Shown piece after piece: positions 1 to 8,404 of a stretch of 64,000 nucleotides of DNA. Under the pieces are notes generated by a model. It was not told the origin of the DNA. It ran no database searches and was given only the letters and a program-made list of their open reading frames with translations. Every line of letters begins with the position of its first letter. Within the stretch, counting starts at the first letter, position 1. The DNA comes from Polyangium jinanense. GTDB taxonomy: Bacteria > Myxococcota > Polyangia > Polyangiales > Polyangiaceae. The position numbers were made by a program, and so were the translations under genes. The DNA lies in assembly GCF_028435365.1 (NCBI RefSeq), contig NZ_JAGTJJ010000029.1:1-64000 (forward strand). Direction: 5' to 3'.

Positions 1-111
1 GAAGAACTGCGCATCGCGCAGTTCTTCCACAAAAGGTCCAGCGCTTGCGCTGGTCCGGGTCGAGGGGCGGACAGCCCCCGCGGGGTCCGGGGCAGCGCCC
101 CGGCGCGACGC
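1..111. repeat. Nested-hairpin intergenic element, copy A (cut by window start)
   Basis: This is half of a palindromic element that recurs five more times before 23.5 kb. Four small hairpins follow one another: 1-27 (GAAGAACTGCGC / GCGCAGTTCTTC around ATC), 38-53 (CCAGCGC / GCGCTGG), 64-78 (GGGGC / GCCCC) and 87-103 (CCGGGGC / GCCCCGG). It matches the right half of copy D almost base for base. Whether it is a complete element cut by the window edge or a true half copy cannot be told here. It lies downstream of the stop codon of the amidotransferase gene. Confidence 0.85.
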
Positions 112-129
112 CTTGCGATGGGTGAAGGA

Positions 130-1059
130 TCACTCGACGTCGAGTGGCACGACCTCGACGGAGGGCGGCCTTTCGCCGCCGCGCTTCACGTAGACGAGGT
201 GCTGGAGCGGCACGGCGTGCCAGGTCCCGTGATCCCGCGTGAGCGGCTCGGAGGCGATGATGCACGAGCTTGCGTCCTCGTCTGCCGAGAGCATTCGCCA
301 TTCGCCGTCGTACAGGCCGTACGATTTTCCGATCGTGTACCAGATCCGGAGCACCCGCTCCTCTGGCGGGTGGAAATCGTCTCCGAGCCCGTCGTATTGG
401 CCGAGCCCGTACGTATAACAGACGGCGACGAGGTCGTTGCCGTCCGAGAGAAAGAGGTTCATCGGGGAAAACGTGCGGATGCCGAGCTCGCGCCGGATCC
501 CCGCCACGATCCGCAGCGCGGAGGTGACGCCGCGGGCGATGTCGAGCGCGCTGAGGTCCGCGTGCGGATCGGGCAGTTGCGAGAGCAGGAGCGCGTAGAA
601 CCACTCGCTGTCGGTCGTCCCGCGGATTGCGCGCGCGATCTCGGGCCGGATCTTCGGCAGGAGCGCGAACTTCATCTCGTCGAACCGCGCGAGTTGCCCA
701 TTGTGGGCGAGGGCGAGCCGCGCGCCCTCGAACTGGAACGGATGCAGGTTCTGCTCGTGGATGATGGCGCGCGTGTCGTATGGCACGCCGCGCAGGTGCG
801 CGAGCAGCGCCGTCGCGCGCACCTTCGCTGCGAGCGCGCGCAGGTTCCGGTCATAGATCGCGAGCTGCGTGCTGCGGTAGGCGAAGGGTAGATCCGGGCG
901 CTCCGAGCGCGCGTCCCACGCGAGCAGCCCCGAGCCTGCGAGGTTCAGTCGCGTGTAGAACGCGGCCTGATGCGTTTGGTTCACGAACGAAACATCGGGC
1001 TTGTAGAGCAGATCTTCGAGGAAGATCGGCTCGCCGAGGTAGGCGAGGACGCGACACAT
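130..1059 (-). CDS. Class II glutamine amidotransferase (YafJ/EgtC-like)
   Basis: The 309-residue product begins Met-Cys-Arg, so Cys2 becomes the N-terminal nucleophile after Met removal, as in Ntn-type class II glutamine amidotransferases. Further family marks are the ALLAHLR segment, the NLHPF and ALAHNG motifs that shape the glutamine pocket, and GTTDSEW. The length is right for the stand-alone GATase domain proteins of the YafJ/EgtC type, which hydrolyse glutamine or a gamma-glutamyl bond. The acceptor substrate is unknown: no ergothioneine gene (egtB or egtD) lies beside it, so an EgtC role is not supported. The ATG is fixed by the need for Cys at position 2. The gene stands alone, with repeat copy A beyond its 3' end. 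Confidence 0.85.
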   Translation of the reverse strand: MCRVLAYLGEPIFLEDLLYKPDVSFVNQTHQAAFYTRLNLAGSGLLAWDARSERPDLPFAYRSTQLAIYDRNLRALAAKVRATALLAHLRGVPYDTRAIIHEQNLHPFQFEGARLALAHNGQLARFDEMKFALLPKIRPEIARAIRGTTDSEWFYALLLSQLPDPHADLSALDIARGVTSALRIVAGIRRELGIRTFSPMNLFLSDGNDLVAVCYTYGLGQYDGLGDDFHPPEERVLRIWYTIGKSYGLYDGEWRMLSADEDASSCIIASEPLTRDHGTWHAVPLQHLVYVKRGGERPPSVEVVPLDVE

Positions 1060-1175
1060 GGGAGACTCATGTCGCCCGGGACGCCCGCGCTTGCAAGCGC
1101 CAACGACGAGCGTTTGCGAGACCGCATCGTTGGGAAGTGGTATCGTCTCGGCCGAAGGGGAAGGGGCGAGGACGC

Positions 1176-1853
1176 GTGCAGGAGCGACGACGACGCATCG
1201 GTGGGGCCGCGGGCGCGCTCACGCTCGCATGCATTCTCATGGGCCCTTTGCCTGCGCGGGCCGGGGATCCTTCCCACGTCGCGCTTTGGCGCATGGAGGT
1301 GCACGGCGCGTATCTCCAGGGCGATCAGCGGCTCGGAGCGGGCACGCTCGCGCCGTACAACGGCTACGGGCTCTGGGCGCGGGTCGGCATCTCGGAGTTT
1401 CCTTGGAAATGGCTCGGGTACGACGTGCTCGGGCAGATTGGCGTGGTCGGCACGCCGCAGAGCAACTTCGACGTGGTCGCCGAGGCCGCCGTCGCGTTCG
1501 CGCCCGCGCGCTGGAAGGGGAGCGTGGATGGCTCGATCGTCCTCGGCGTGGGCGGCGGCTTCGGATTCGAGCGCCCCGTGTGGCTCGGCCGCGGGGGCAC
1601 GGGGTATCCGCTGCTCCTCGCGCGGCTGACGCTCCTGCCGAAGAAGAAGATCCGCTTCTTTGCATCCTTTCGGTTCACGCCCATCACCCCGGACGACGGC
1701 TGGGTGCGCTCCTACGACATCGAGGTCACGGGAGGGTATCAATGGTGGTATCTCGGCCTCCGTGGGCGCATCGACGACGTGACGCAGGGCGATCCCGAGC
1801 GGTTGTACCGTACGTACTGGCTCGGGCCGACTGCGGGCTTGGTGCTTCGATGA
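1176..1853 (+). CDS. Putative outer-membrane beta-barrel or periplasmic protein
   Basis: I do not recognise a named family. The 225-residue product starts at a GTG preceded by a purine-rich GGGGCGAGG site. The start gives a basic n-region, a hydrophobic stretch and an ALPA-type PARAG cleavage region, which is a Sec signal peptide. The mature part alternates aromatic and small residues, with many Gly, Trp and Tyr (YGLWARVGIS, GGFGFERPVWLG, GGYQWWYLGLRG). This pattern fits an outer-membrane beta barrel. The stop overlaps the ATG of the next lipoprotein gene (ATGA), so the two are probably translationally coupled and may act together in the envelope. Longer upstream starts are possible but would bury the signal peptide. 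Confidence 0.6.
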   Translation: MQERRRRIGGAAGALTLACILMGPLPARAGDPSHVALWRMEVHGAYLQGDQRLGAGTLAPYNGYGLWARVGISEFPWKWLGYDVLGQIGVVGTPQSNFDVVAEAAVAFAPARWKGSVDGSIVLGVGGGFGFERPVWLGRGGTGYPLLLARLTLLPKKKIRFFASFRFTPITPDDGWVRSYDIEVTGGYQWWYLGLRGRIDDVTQGDPERLYRTYWLGPTAGLVLR

Positions 1854-2554
1854 GCCGCGCTTGGGCAAACGGGTTTTTCTTGGTCGCCCTCCTGCTCGCC
1901 GGCTGCGGCCTCGACCCGGTGCGGGTCTCGGATCGGGTCTCGACGCGGGACATGCTCGTCGGCGTGACGGCGCTCGACGACGGCGCGGCGGCGGCGATTG
2001 ACGTGCGGGTCGGCAGCCCCATCGGCACGGTCGAGCTCACGGGCGGCGATGCGCTGTTCGTCACGGTGGACGGGACCCGCCGACCGATGACCGAGGGGCA
2101 AAGCAATGGCGCCCCGATCTATTCGGTCAACCTCGACGCGCTGCCGGGTGATTTCCTCCTCGACCTCGAACGGCAAAACGATCGCGACGTGCACGGCGTC
2201 GTCGTCGAGGTCTCGCCCCCGTTCACGCTTGCCGTCGAGGGCCTCACGCAGGACCTCCCGCTCTCGCTCTCCTGGGATGCCGATCCCGAAGGCGGCAAGG
2301 TCTCGATCTCGGTCCAGGGCGATTGCATCGACGCGCTCACGCGTTCGCTCGACGAGGACACGGGCGCGCTCGTGATCACGCAGGCCGAGCTCCGCCCGCC
2401 GCCTGCGGGGCCGCCTCTCGCGCCTTGTGAGGTCCAGATCACGGTCTCGCGGACGAACACTACCCGCGACGCGCTTTTCTCGACGAACCCCGGCGGAAAC
2501 GTCACCACGAGCGCCGAGCAACGTCGGACGATCGCGGTCACCTGGACGCCCTGA
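1850..2554 (+). CDS. Hypothetical lipoprotein
   Basis: The 234-residue product carries a lipoprotein signal: a short n-region, a hydrophobic core and the lipobox LLAGC with Cys at about position 19. The rest is soluble, acidic and beta-rich by eye, with no catalytic motif I can name. Its ATG overlaps the stop of the upstream barrel-like gene by four bases, which argues for one transcript and a joint envelope function. A hybrid histidine kinase gene follows after about 33 bases on the same strand. Confidence 0.7.
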   Translation: MSRAWANGFFLVALLLAGCGLDPVRVSDRVSTRDMLVGVTALDDGAAAAIDVRVGSPIGTVELTGGDALFVTVDGTRRPMTEGQSNGAPIYSVNLDALPGDFLLDLERQNDRDVHGVVVEVSPPFTLAVEGLTQDLPLSLSWDADPEGGKVSISVQGDCIDALTRSLDEDTGALVITQAELRPPPAGPPLAPCEVQITVSRTNTTRDALFSTNPGGNVTTSAEQRRTIAVTWTP

Positions 2555-2587
2555 AGCCCCATCCACGGACGCCCGACATTCCTTCGC

Positions 2588-4783
2588 ATGCGCATTCGTT
2601 CGCACCTGCTCCTCCTCGCGTTCGGCGTCATCTTGCCGGTCGCGGCGTTCTCCGGGTACCTGACGGCGCGGCTCGCCTTGCGCGAGCAACAGACCTTCGC
2701 GCAAGGCTCGATCGAGCGCCTGCGGTCCACGATGAGCGCCATCGACGCGCAGGTGCAGGGCCAGATCACGGCGCTCCACGCGCTCGCCTCCCTGCGCGCG
2801 CTGGAGACCGGGGACATCGCGACGTACCACGAGGAAGCCGTTCGCGTCCTCCGCTCGCAGCCCGCCTGGATCAACGTGATCCTCGCGCGCCCCGACGGCG
2901 AGATCGTCGACAACGCGGTCGCCCCGGAGGCATTGACGAGCCACCGGTATCTGGTCGAGCCCGAAGTCGCGCTGCGCGCGGCGACCACGCGCGCGCCGGC
3001 GATCGGCTCCATGGTCACGTCGCCCTCCGTGAAAACGCGGGGCGTCAACGTCGTCGTGCCCGTGATCTACGACGGCCAGGTCCGGTACGTCCTACTCGCT
3101 TTCGTCAAGCCCGAGTTTTTCCTCACGCCGATCGAAAAACAGCGCATGGGTCAGGGCTGGGTCAGTGGGCTCATCGATTCCCACGGGACGTTCATCGCGC
3201 GCGTCCCGGCCATTCCCAAGGAAAAAGCAGGCGGACCGTTCCTCGCGGCAGTCGCCCGCGCGCCCGAAGGGTGGTATCGCGGCCTGACCACGGAAGGGTA
3301 CGACGCGTATACGGCCCACATCACCTCGGGGTTCACGAACTGGAGCATCGGGCTCGGCATTCCGGCCGAAGAGGTGCTGAGCGGCGCGAGGCGCACGGGG
3401 TGGGCGATGGGCGGCGGCATTGCGAGCTCCCTCGCCCTCGCCTCCCTCCTCGCATTGTGGCTCGGCCGGCGCGTCTCGCGCCCCGTCGTCGCGCTCGCGC
3501 GGGCGGCGCCTGCCATTGCGACGGGCACGGCCATGAATACGCGCGGCATGGAGCACGTCGCCGAAGTCCGCACCGTCGCCCTCGCGCTGAACGAGGCGGC
3601 GGCGGCCGTGCGCGAGCGTCAAGCGCTGCTCGAACGCGAAAAACGAGCCTTGCAGGAGGGCGACCGCGCGAAGGACGAATTCATTGCCATGATGAGCCAC
3701 GAGCTCCGAAATCCGCTCGCGGCGCTCACCTCGGCCAGCCACCTCCTCGACGTGGTCGATCCGCAGCACCCCGCGGCGAAGCATGCCCGCGAGGTCATCA
3801 AGCGCCAGACCAAGCACACGGCGCGCCTCGTGGAGGATTTGCTCGACATGAGCCGCATCGTCATGGGCAAGGCCCACCTCCAGCCGGAGGTCATGAACCT
3901 CGCCGACGCGGCGTCCGCGGTCGTTCAAACCTGGCGCTCCTCGGGTCGGTTCGAGCATCACCGCGTCACGCTGCACGCGGAGGCCGCGTGGATCCGGGCC
4001 GATCGTTCCCGCGTCGAGCAGATCCTCTCGAACCTCCTCGACAATGCGCTCAAGTTCAGCCCGAAAGGCTCGGCCATCGACGTGCGGGTAAAGGGCGACG
4101 ATCGCGGCGCCGTGCTCGAGGTCGCCGATCAGGGGCCGGGACTCTCGGCCGCCATGATGGAGCATGTCTTTGATCTTTTCGTGCAAGGCGCGCAGGGGCT
4201 CGCTCGCAAATCCGGGGGCATGGGGATTGGCCTTGCCCTGGTGAAAAAACTCGCGGAGCTCCAGGGCGGGAGCGTCTCCGTCGCGAGCGAGGGTGAGGAT
4301 CGCGGCGCCGTCTTCACCGTGCGTTTCCCTCGGGTCCCGGCGCCCACGACGACGGCCGCCTCGCCGCGCGCGCCGAAAGCGATCACCCCCAGGCGAATCC
4401 TGCTCATCGACGACAACGACGACATGCGAAAGACGCTCGCCACGTCGCTCTCGATGCAGGGGCACGAGGTGTGTGAGGCCGCGGATGGAAAGGCCGGCGT
4501 CGAGCTTGCCGGCAGCGTCGCGCTCGATGTCGCCGTCGTGGACCTCGGGCTCCCCGAGATCGATGGTTATGAAGTGGCGAGGCGGCTCCGGGCCCATCCT
4601 TCGACGCGCCACCTCGGCCTCGTCGCGCTCACCGGATATGGTCAGCTCGAGGACAAGCGCAAGGCGATCGAGGCTGGATTCGACGAGCATTTGACGAAGC
4701 CCGTCGATCTGGAAGCGCTGGAGGAGGCGATTGCGTTCGCAGCCTCGCGCGACCGTCCTCCGCGCGACGCCGAGCACGAATGA
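2588..4783 (+). CDS. Hybrid sensor histidine kinase with C-terminal receiver
   Basis: A 731-residue membrane sensor. An N-terminal transmembrane helix (about 5-27) precedes an extracytoplasmic sensor region of roughly 235 residues, probably a Cache-type fold. A second helix lies at about 273-293, followed by a HAMP-like linker. The HisKA H-box MMSHELRNPL puts the phospho-accepting His at 371. The ATPase has an N-box (NLLDNALKF), DQGPG and GGMGIGLALV. A receiver domain follows, with the acidic pair in LIDDNDD, phospho-acceptor Asp at 652 (VVDLGLP), LTGYG and a final KP. The kinase should pass phosphate within itself and then to an Hpt or another regulator not present here. The ligand is unknown. 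It may share a transcript with the two preceding envelope genes. Confidence 0.93.
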   Translation: MRIRSHLLLLAFGVILPVAAFSGYLTARLALREQQTFAQGSIERLRSTMSAIDAQVQGQITALHALASLRALETGDIATYHEEAVRVLRSQPAWINVILARPDGEIVDNAVAPEALTSHRYLVEPEVALRAATTRAPAIGSMVTSPSVKTRGVNVVVPVIYDGQVRYVLLAFVKPEFFLTPIEKQRMGQGWVSGLIDSHGTFIARVPAIPKEKAGGPFLAAVARAPEGWYRGLTTEGYDAYTAHITSGFTNWSIGLGIPAEEVLSGARRTGWAMGGGIASSLALASLLALWLGRRVSRPVVALARAAPAIATGTAMNTRGMEHVAEVRTVALALNEAAAAVRERQALLEREKRALQEGDRAKDEFIAMMSHELRNPLAALTSASHLLDVVDPQHPAAKHAREVIKRQTKHTARLVEDLLDMSRIVMGKAHLQPEVMNLADAASAVVQTWRSSGRFEHHRVTLHAEAAWIRADRSRVEQILSNLLDNALKFSPKGSAIDVRVKGDDRGAVLEVADQGPGLSAAMMEHVFDLFVQGAQGLARKSGGMGIGLALVKKLAELQGGSVSVASEGEDRGAVFTVRFPRVPAPTTTAASPRAPKAITPRRILLIDDNDDMRKTLATSLSMQGHEVCEAADGKAGVELAGSVALDVAVVDLGLPEIDGYEVARRLRAHPSTRHLGLVALTGYGQLEDKRKAIEAGFDEHLTKPVDLEALEEAIAFAASRDRPPRDAEHE

Positions 4784-5183
4784 GCCTGCGGGCGGCGTGC
4801 GTCCACGTCGCCATGCGCTGGTCACGTGCGTGACCTGGGTGCGCACGAGATCTGGTTATTACGGGAACCAGGTTTTGCGTACATTTATTTTCGAAATGGA
4901 AATCGCTTGCAATGCTGCCCGAAGCAGAATAATGTTGAAGTTCACGCGGGCGGCTCCGGTTCCCGAAGGGGTTTCGTTGGATCTGCGTCACAGCCCACCT
5001 TGGTGAGCCCCTCGCGCGTTGACCCAACCACGGCGTGACGCTGCAAGACAATGTCGAGGCGCGCGATTGTACGCGTGACCCACGGACGTGCGCGTGCGGC
5101 GCTTCTCGACGTAATGACCATGTCGCCAGTCGTATTTTCGACCGGCGACGGTACCTCATTTCCATATCCCAGAAGGAACCGAC
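4784..5183. other. 400-base intergenic region upstream of the protease gene
   Basis: No credible gene is seen. The segment around 4870-4935 is unusually AT-rich for this window (runs such as TACATTTATTTTCG), which would suit a promoter, but no clear -35/-10 pair can be defended. The 3' end holds an inverted repeat (5122-5149, listed separately) and a Shine-Dalgarno AGAAGGAA just before the protease ATG. Confidence 0.4.
5122..5149. promoter_or_regulatory. Inverted repeat upstream of subtilase gene
   Basis: Arms of 11 bases, GTCGCCAGTCG and CGACCGGCGAC, pair with one mismatch around a six-base TATTTT loop. It ends 34 bases before the protease ATG. It could be an operator or a leader hairpin. 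There is no upstream gene in the same direction close enough to make it a terminator. Confidence 0.4.
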
Positions 5184-6809
5184 ATGACGCACAACCTTCG
5201 TTATTCCCTCGCGCTCGTCCTTGCTTCGCTCGGCCTCGCCGCTTGCGCCATCGGCGCGGACGAGGGCGAGGAGGACGTGGGAGCCGCTCCGGTCGCCCTC
5301 TCGGCCGAGGGCCGGTACATCATCAAGTTCAAGGATTACTCGCGGCGTGGCGCGTCGATCGCGGCCGCGGGCGGCAAGGTCGCGCGGGATCTGCCCGAGC
5401 AAGCGGCGAGCGCCGTGTACCTGCCCGACGTCGCCGTCCAGGCCATGGCGAACAATCCGAACGTCGAATACGTCGAGGTCGATCAGCGCCGCGAGCTTTA
5501 CGGCCAGACGACGCCGTACGGCATTTCGATGGTGCAAGCGACCGACGCCGCTTTCTCGAGCGCGAGCGGCAGCACGAAGGTCTGCATCATCGACTCGGGT
5601 TTTCATGCCGGCCACGCCGATCTCCAGGGCCTGCCCGTCACGGGCGAGAGTGGCACCTCGTGGAACACGGATAGCTGCGGCCACGGCACGCACGTCGCCG
5701 GCACGATCGCCGCGGTGAACAACTCGCTGGGCGTCGTGGGCGTCGCGCCGGACAACGTCTCGCTCCACATCGTGAAGGTCTTCGACGGCGCCGATTGCGC
5801 CTGGTCGTACTCCTCGGATCTCGTGGCCGCGCTGAACGAATGCCGCAGCGCGGGCGCGAAGGTCGTGAGCATGAGCCTCGGCGGAAGCTTCTCCAGCAAC
5901 ACGGAGAACGCTGCGTTCGACAGCGCCTACGCCGCGGGCGTGCTCAGCATCGCGGCCGCGGGCAACGGCGGCAACAACAGGACCTCGTATCCGGCCGGTT
6001 ATGCGTCCGTCATGTCCGTGGCGGCCGTCGACTCGGCGAAGGCCAAGGCGGACTTCTCGCAATACAATGCCGACGTCGAGATCACGGCACCGGGCGTGCA
6101 GGTCCTCTCGACCGTGCCCTGGACGACGCCGACCCTCACGGTGGGCTCGGGCTCGTATGCGGGTTCGATCATCGACGGCGCGGCGGCGAAGAGCGTCTCG
6201 GGCGCGCTCGTCGATGGCGGGCTGTGCGACGCGGTCGGCTCGTGGGCGGGCAAGATCGTGCTTTGCCAGCGCGGCACGGTCAGCTTCGCCGACAAGGTCA
6301 ACAATGCGCAGGCCGGCGGCGCCGCAGGCGCGGTCATTTACAACAACGTCTCCGGCGGCTTCGCGGGCACGCTCAATGGCACGAGCGCGATCCCGGCCAT
6401 TGGCATCAGCATGGAGGACGGCCAGGCCCTCGTCGCGAGCTCGCTCGGCGCGAGCGGGGCGCTGAACACGGTGCAACAGATCCCGGGCACGGGGTACGAG
6501 GCGTGGGACGGCACCTCGATGGCGACGCCGCACGTCTCGGCCGTCGCGGCGCTCATCTGGAGCCAGAAGCCCGCGGCGACGAACAACGACGTCCGCAATG
6601 CGCTCACCTCGACCGCGGAGGACCTCGGCGCGGCCGGCCGCGACGTGAACTTCGGGTATGGCCTCGTGCGCGCGAAGAATGCGCTCGATGCACTGCTCAG
6701 CGGCAGCGGCGGCGGGCCCACGTGCGGCGCGTCCGGCGCGACCTGCGCGGTCGGCTCGGATTGCTGCTCGGGCACCTGCGGCGTCAAGGGCAAGAAGGTC
6801 TGCAAGTAA
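5184..6809 (+). CDS. Subtilisin-family (S8) serine protease lipoprotein with PA-domain insertion
   Basis: A 541-residue secreted protease. The signal ends in a lipobox-like LAAC (Cys about 21). A propeptide inhibitor domain (about 42-105) follows, then the S8 domain with the triad Asp137 (IIDSG), His167 (CGHGTH) and Ser445 (GTSMATPH), and the oxyanion Asn in AAAGNGG. Between ITAPG and GTSMA sits a PA-type insertion of about 130 residues, as in larger secreted subtilases, which often helps bind protein substrates. The C-terminus after a Gly-Ser linker is a small Cys-rich knot with the pattern C-x6-C-x5-CC-x3-C-x8-C. The ATG follows a clear AGAAGGAA site. A role in extracellular protein digestion is inferred. 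Confidence 0.93.
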   Translation: MTHNLRYSLALVLASLGLAACAIGADEGEEDVGAAPVALSAEGRYIIKFKDYSRRGASIAAAGGKVARDLPEQAASAVYLPDVAVQAMANNPNVEYVEVDQRRELYGQTTPYGISMVQATDAAFSSASGSTKVCIIDSGFHAGHADLQGLPVTGESGTSWNTDSCGHGTHVAGTIAAVNNSLGVVGVAPDNVSLHIVKVFDGADCAWSYSSDLVAALNECRSAGAKVVSMSLGGSFSSNTENAAFDSAYAAGVLSIAAAGNGGNNRTSYPAGYASVMSVAAVDSAKAKADFSQYNADVEITAPGVQVLSTVPWTTPTLTVGSGSYAGSIIDGAAAKSVSGALVDGGLCDAVGSWAGKIVLCQRGTVSFADKVNNAQAGGAAGAVIYNNVSGGFAGTLNGTSAIPAIGISMEDGQALVASSLGASGALNTVQQIPGTGYEAWDGTSMATPHVSAVAALIWSQKPAATNNDVRNALTSTAEDLGAAGRDVNFGYGLVRAKNALDALLSGSGGGPTCGASGATCAVGSDCCSGTCGVKGKKVCK

Positions 6810-6821
6810 GCCGCTTGATCA

Positions 6822-6848
6822 GCGGGGATCCGGCACCCGGATCCCCGC
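6822..6848 (+). terminator. Stem-loop terminator after subtilase gene
   Basis: A perfect 12-base-pair stem (GCGGGGATCCGG / CCGGATCCCCGC) with a three-base CAC loop starts 12 bases after the protease stop. A T run (GTTTTT) comes 12 bases further on. The stem is strong and the placement right for a transcription terminator, though the T run is not directly adjacent. Confidence 0.7.
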
Positions 6849-6977
6849 ACATTCTTCGCGTTTTTCCCGCCTTCCCTGCATTCGCGCCCCCCCGATGAAT
6901 TGCCTGGCACCATTCCCCGGTGACGGGCGTGCCCACGCGAAAATATATTTACAAAGGACAAACTCGTTCGATAGGGT

Positions 6978-8063
6978 TTGCCCATGACTTTCGCGAAATC
7001 ACGACACCGAGTTTTCCCTTGGCTGGCCCTCGCGGCATTGGCTGTGCCCGCGGCCGCTTTCGCCTCGGCTTGCTCCGGGACCGCCACGCAACCCGCGCCG
7101 GAGGACACCTGCACGCCGGACCTCGCATCCATTCAGGAAACGGTCTTCGCGCGGGCTTGTTCACAAGCGGGCTGCCACGCGTCCGTCGAGCCCGCGGGGT
7201 TCCTCGACCTCGTATCGCCGGGGCTCGAACAGCGGCTCGTCGGGGCGCCCTCGAAGACGTGCGAAAACAAGCTCCTTGTGACGCCGGGGAATCCGGATGC
7301 CTCGTTCCTGATCGAAAAGCTCAGGCTCGCGATGCCTGGTTGCGGCCTTCGCATGCCGCCCACGGGCGCCCTCCCGGCGGACGAGGTCGCGTGCGTCGAA
7401 TCCTGGATCGCCGGGCTCCCCGAGGGCGGGGGCGGGCCCGACGCTGGACCCGACGGCGAGGCCGACAGCGGGACCGATGCGCCGTCCTGCGAGACGTGCG
7501 GCGGCGCGAATTGTGTCGATCTCGCCACGGATGCCTCACATTGTGGCATATGCGGCCATGCCTGCGGCGCCGGCGAAGTCTGCAATGCCGGCACGTGCGC
7601 CGCGACGTGTGGCATGCTCGACGTGTGCGGGGCCTCCTGCGTCGATACGCAGACCGACCCGAACAACTGCGGCGCTTGCGGCCACGCGTGCGCGACCGGG
7701 CAAACCTGCGCGGGCGGGACCTGCACGTGCGGCAGCGGGAGCGTCTCGTTCGCCAACGACGTCCAGCCCCTCTTCACCGCGAACTGCGCTTCCGCTGGCT
7801 GCCACAAGGGAGTCAACGCGCAGGAAGGACTCGATTTGAGCGCCGGAAAGGCGTATGCCGAGCTCGTCGACGTCGCCGCCTCGCAATGCAACGACGGCCG
7901 CAAGCTCGTCCTGCCCGGCGACCCCGCGCAGAGTTACCTCATCGACAAGATGATGAATGTCGAGCTCTGCTCGGGGACGAAGATGCCCAAGCTCGGGCTG
8001 CTCCCTTCGCCGCAGGTCACCACGGTGGCGAACTGGATCTGCGCCGGCGCGCCGAACAACTGA
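6978..8063 (+). CDS. Lipoprotein with duplicated CX4CH domains and Stig1-like Cys repeats
   Basis: A 361-residue product with a lipoprotein signal (FASAC, Cys about 32). It holds two copies of one module: F-A-R-A-C-S-Q-A-G-C-H in the N-terminal half and F-T-A-N-C-A-S-A-G-C-H in the C-terminal half. Each is followed by a PGNPDASFLIEKL / PGDPAQSYLIDKM stretch and a KMP- or RMP-like turn. The CX4CH spacing resembles the cytochrome-c-like domains common in planctomycetes and myxobacteria, but it is not the standard CX2CH, so heme attachment is uncertain. Between the modules lie Asp/Gly linkers and two CG-x-CG-x-AC repeats like the Stig1 family. A second ATG six bases downstream (6984) is an equally good start. 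Function is unknown; it acts at the cell surface or periplasm. Confidence 0.75.
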   Translation: MPMTFAKSRHRVFPWLALAALAVPAAAFASACSGTATQPAPEDTCTPDLASIQETVFARACSQAGCHASVEPAGFLDLVSPGLEQRLVGAPSKTCENKLLVTPGNPDASFLIEKLRLAMPGCGLRMPPTGALPADEVACVESWIAGLPEGGGGPDAGPDGEADSGTDAPSCETCGGANCVDLATDASHCGICGHACGAGEVCNAGTCAATCGMLDVCGASCVDTQTDPNNCGACGHACATGQTCAGGTCTCGSGSVSFANDVQPLFTANCASAGCHKGVNAQEGLDLSAGKAYAELVDVAASQCNDGRKLVLPGDPAQSYLIDKMMNVELCSGTKMPKLGLLPSPQVTTVANWICAGAPNN

Positions 8064-8074
8064 GAGGGGGTACC

Positions 8075-8380
8075 GCAGCGTAGCGCCGGGGTTTCACCCC
8101 GGACCCGACCAGGGGTTGTCCACCCCTGGACCCGGACCAGCGCAAGCGCTGGACCCGGGGCGACAGCGCGCGATGCGCGCTGTCGACAGGGAAAATGCTT
8201 CTGGCGAGCAGGGCAGCGCTGCTGTCTCAGCTGGCAACGCCGCTCGTGGTCTTGCCCCGGGTCCGTCCGAGAAACCGGGCATCGCGCGGTTTCTCGGCCC
8301 TCGGTCCAGGCCGTGCCTGGTCCGGGGTGAAGGGGGCGGACAGCCCCCTTCTGGGGTGCGGGGCAAAGCCCCGCGCATCC
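8075..8380. repeat. Nested-hairpin intergenic element, copy B (full)
   Basis: This fills the gap between two convergent genes. Left-arm hairpins are 8086-8102, 8109-8129, 8137-8152 and 8162-8184 (GACAGCGCGC / GCGCGCTGTC). Right-arm hairpins, in mirror order, are 8267-8297 (CCGAGAAACCG / CGGTTTCTCGG), 8306-8320, 8332-8348 and 8358-8374. The two arms differ in sequence in every hairpin yet each hairpin still pairs. The centre holds CAGCTGGCAAC and GTGGTCTTGCC, shared with the other copies. There is no credible gene inside. Confidence 0.88.
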
Positions 8381-8404
8381 CTGTGGAACACCCTCTGAGA
8401 GGGA

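Noticed and set aside
1..111. Repeat hairpins as ordinary Rho-independent terminators
   Set aside because: No T runs follow the stems, copies also occur in divergent and tandem gaps, and each element has up to eight hairpins in mirrored order.
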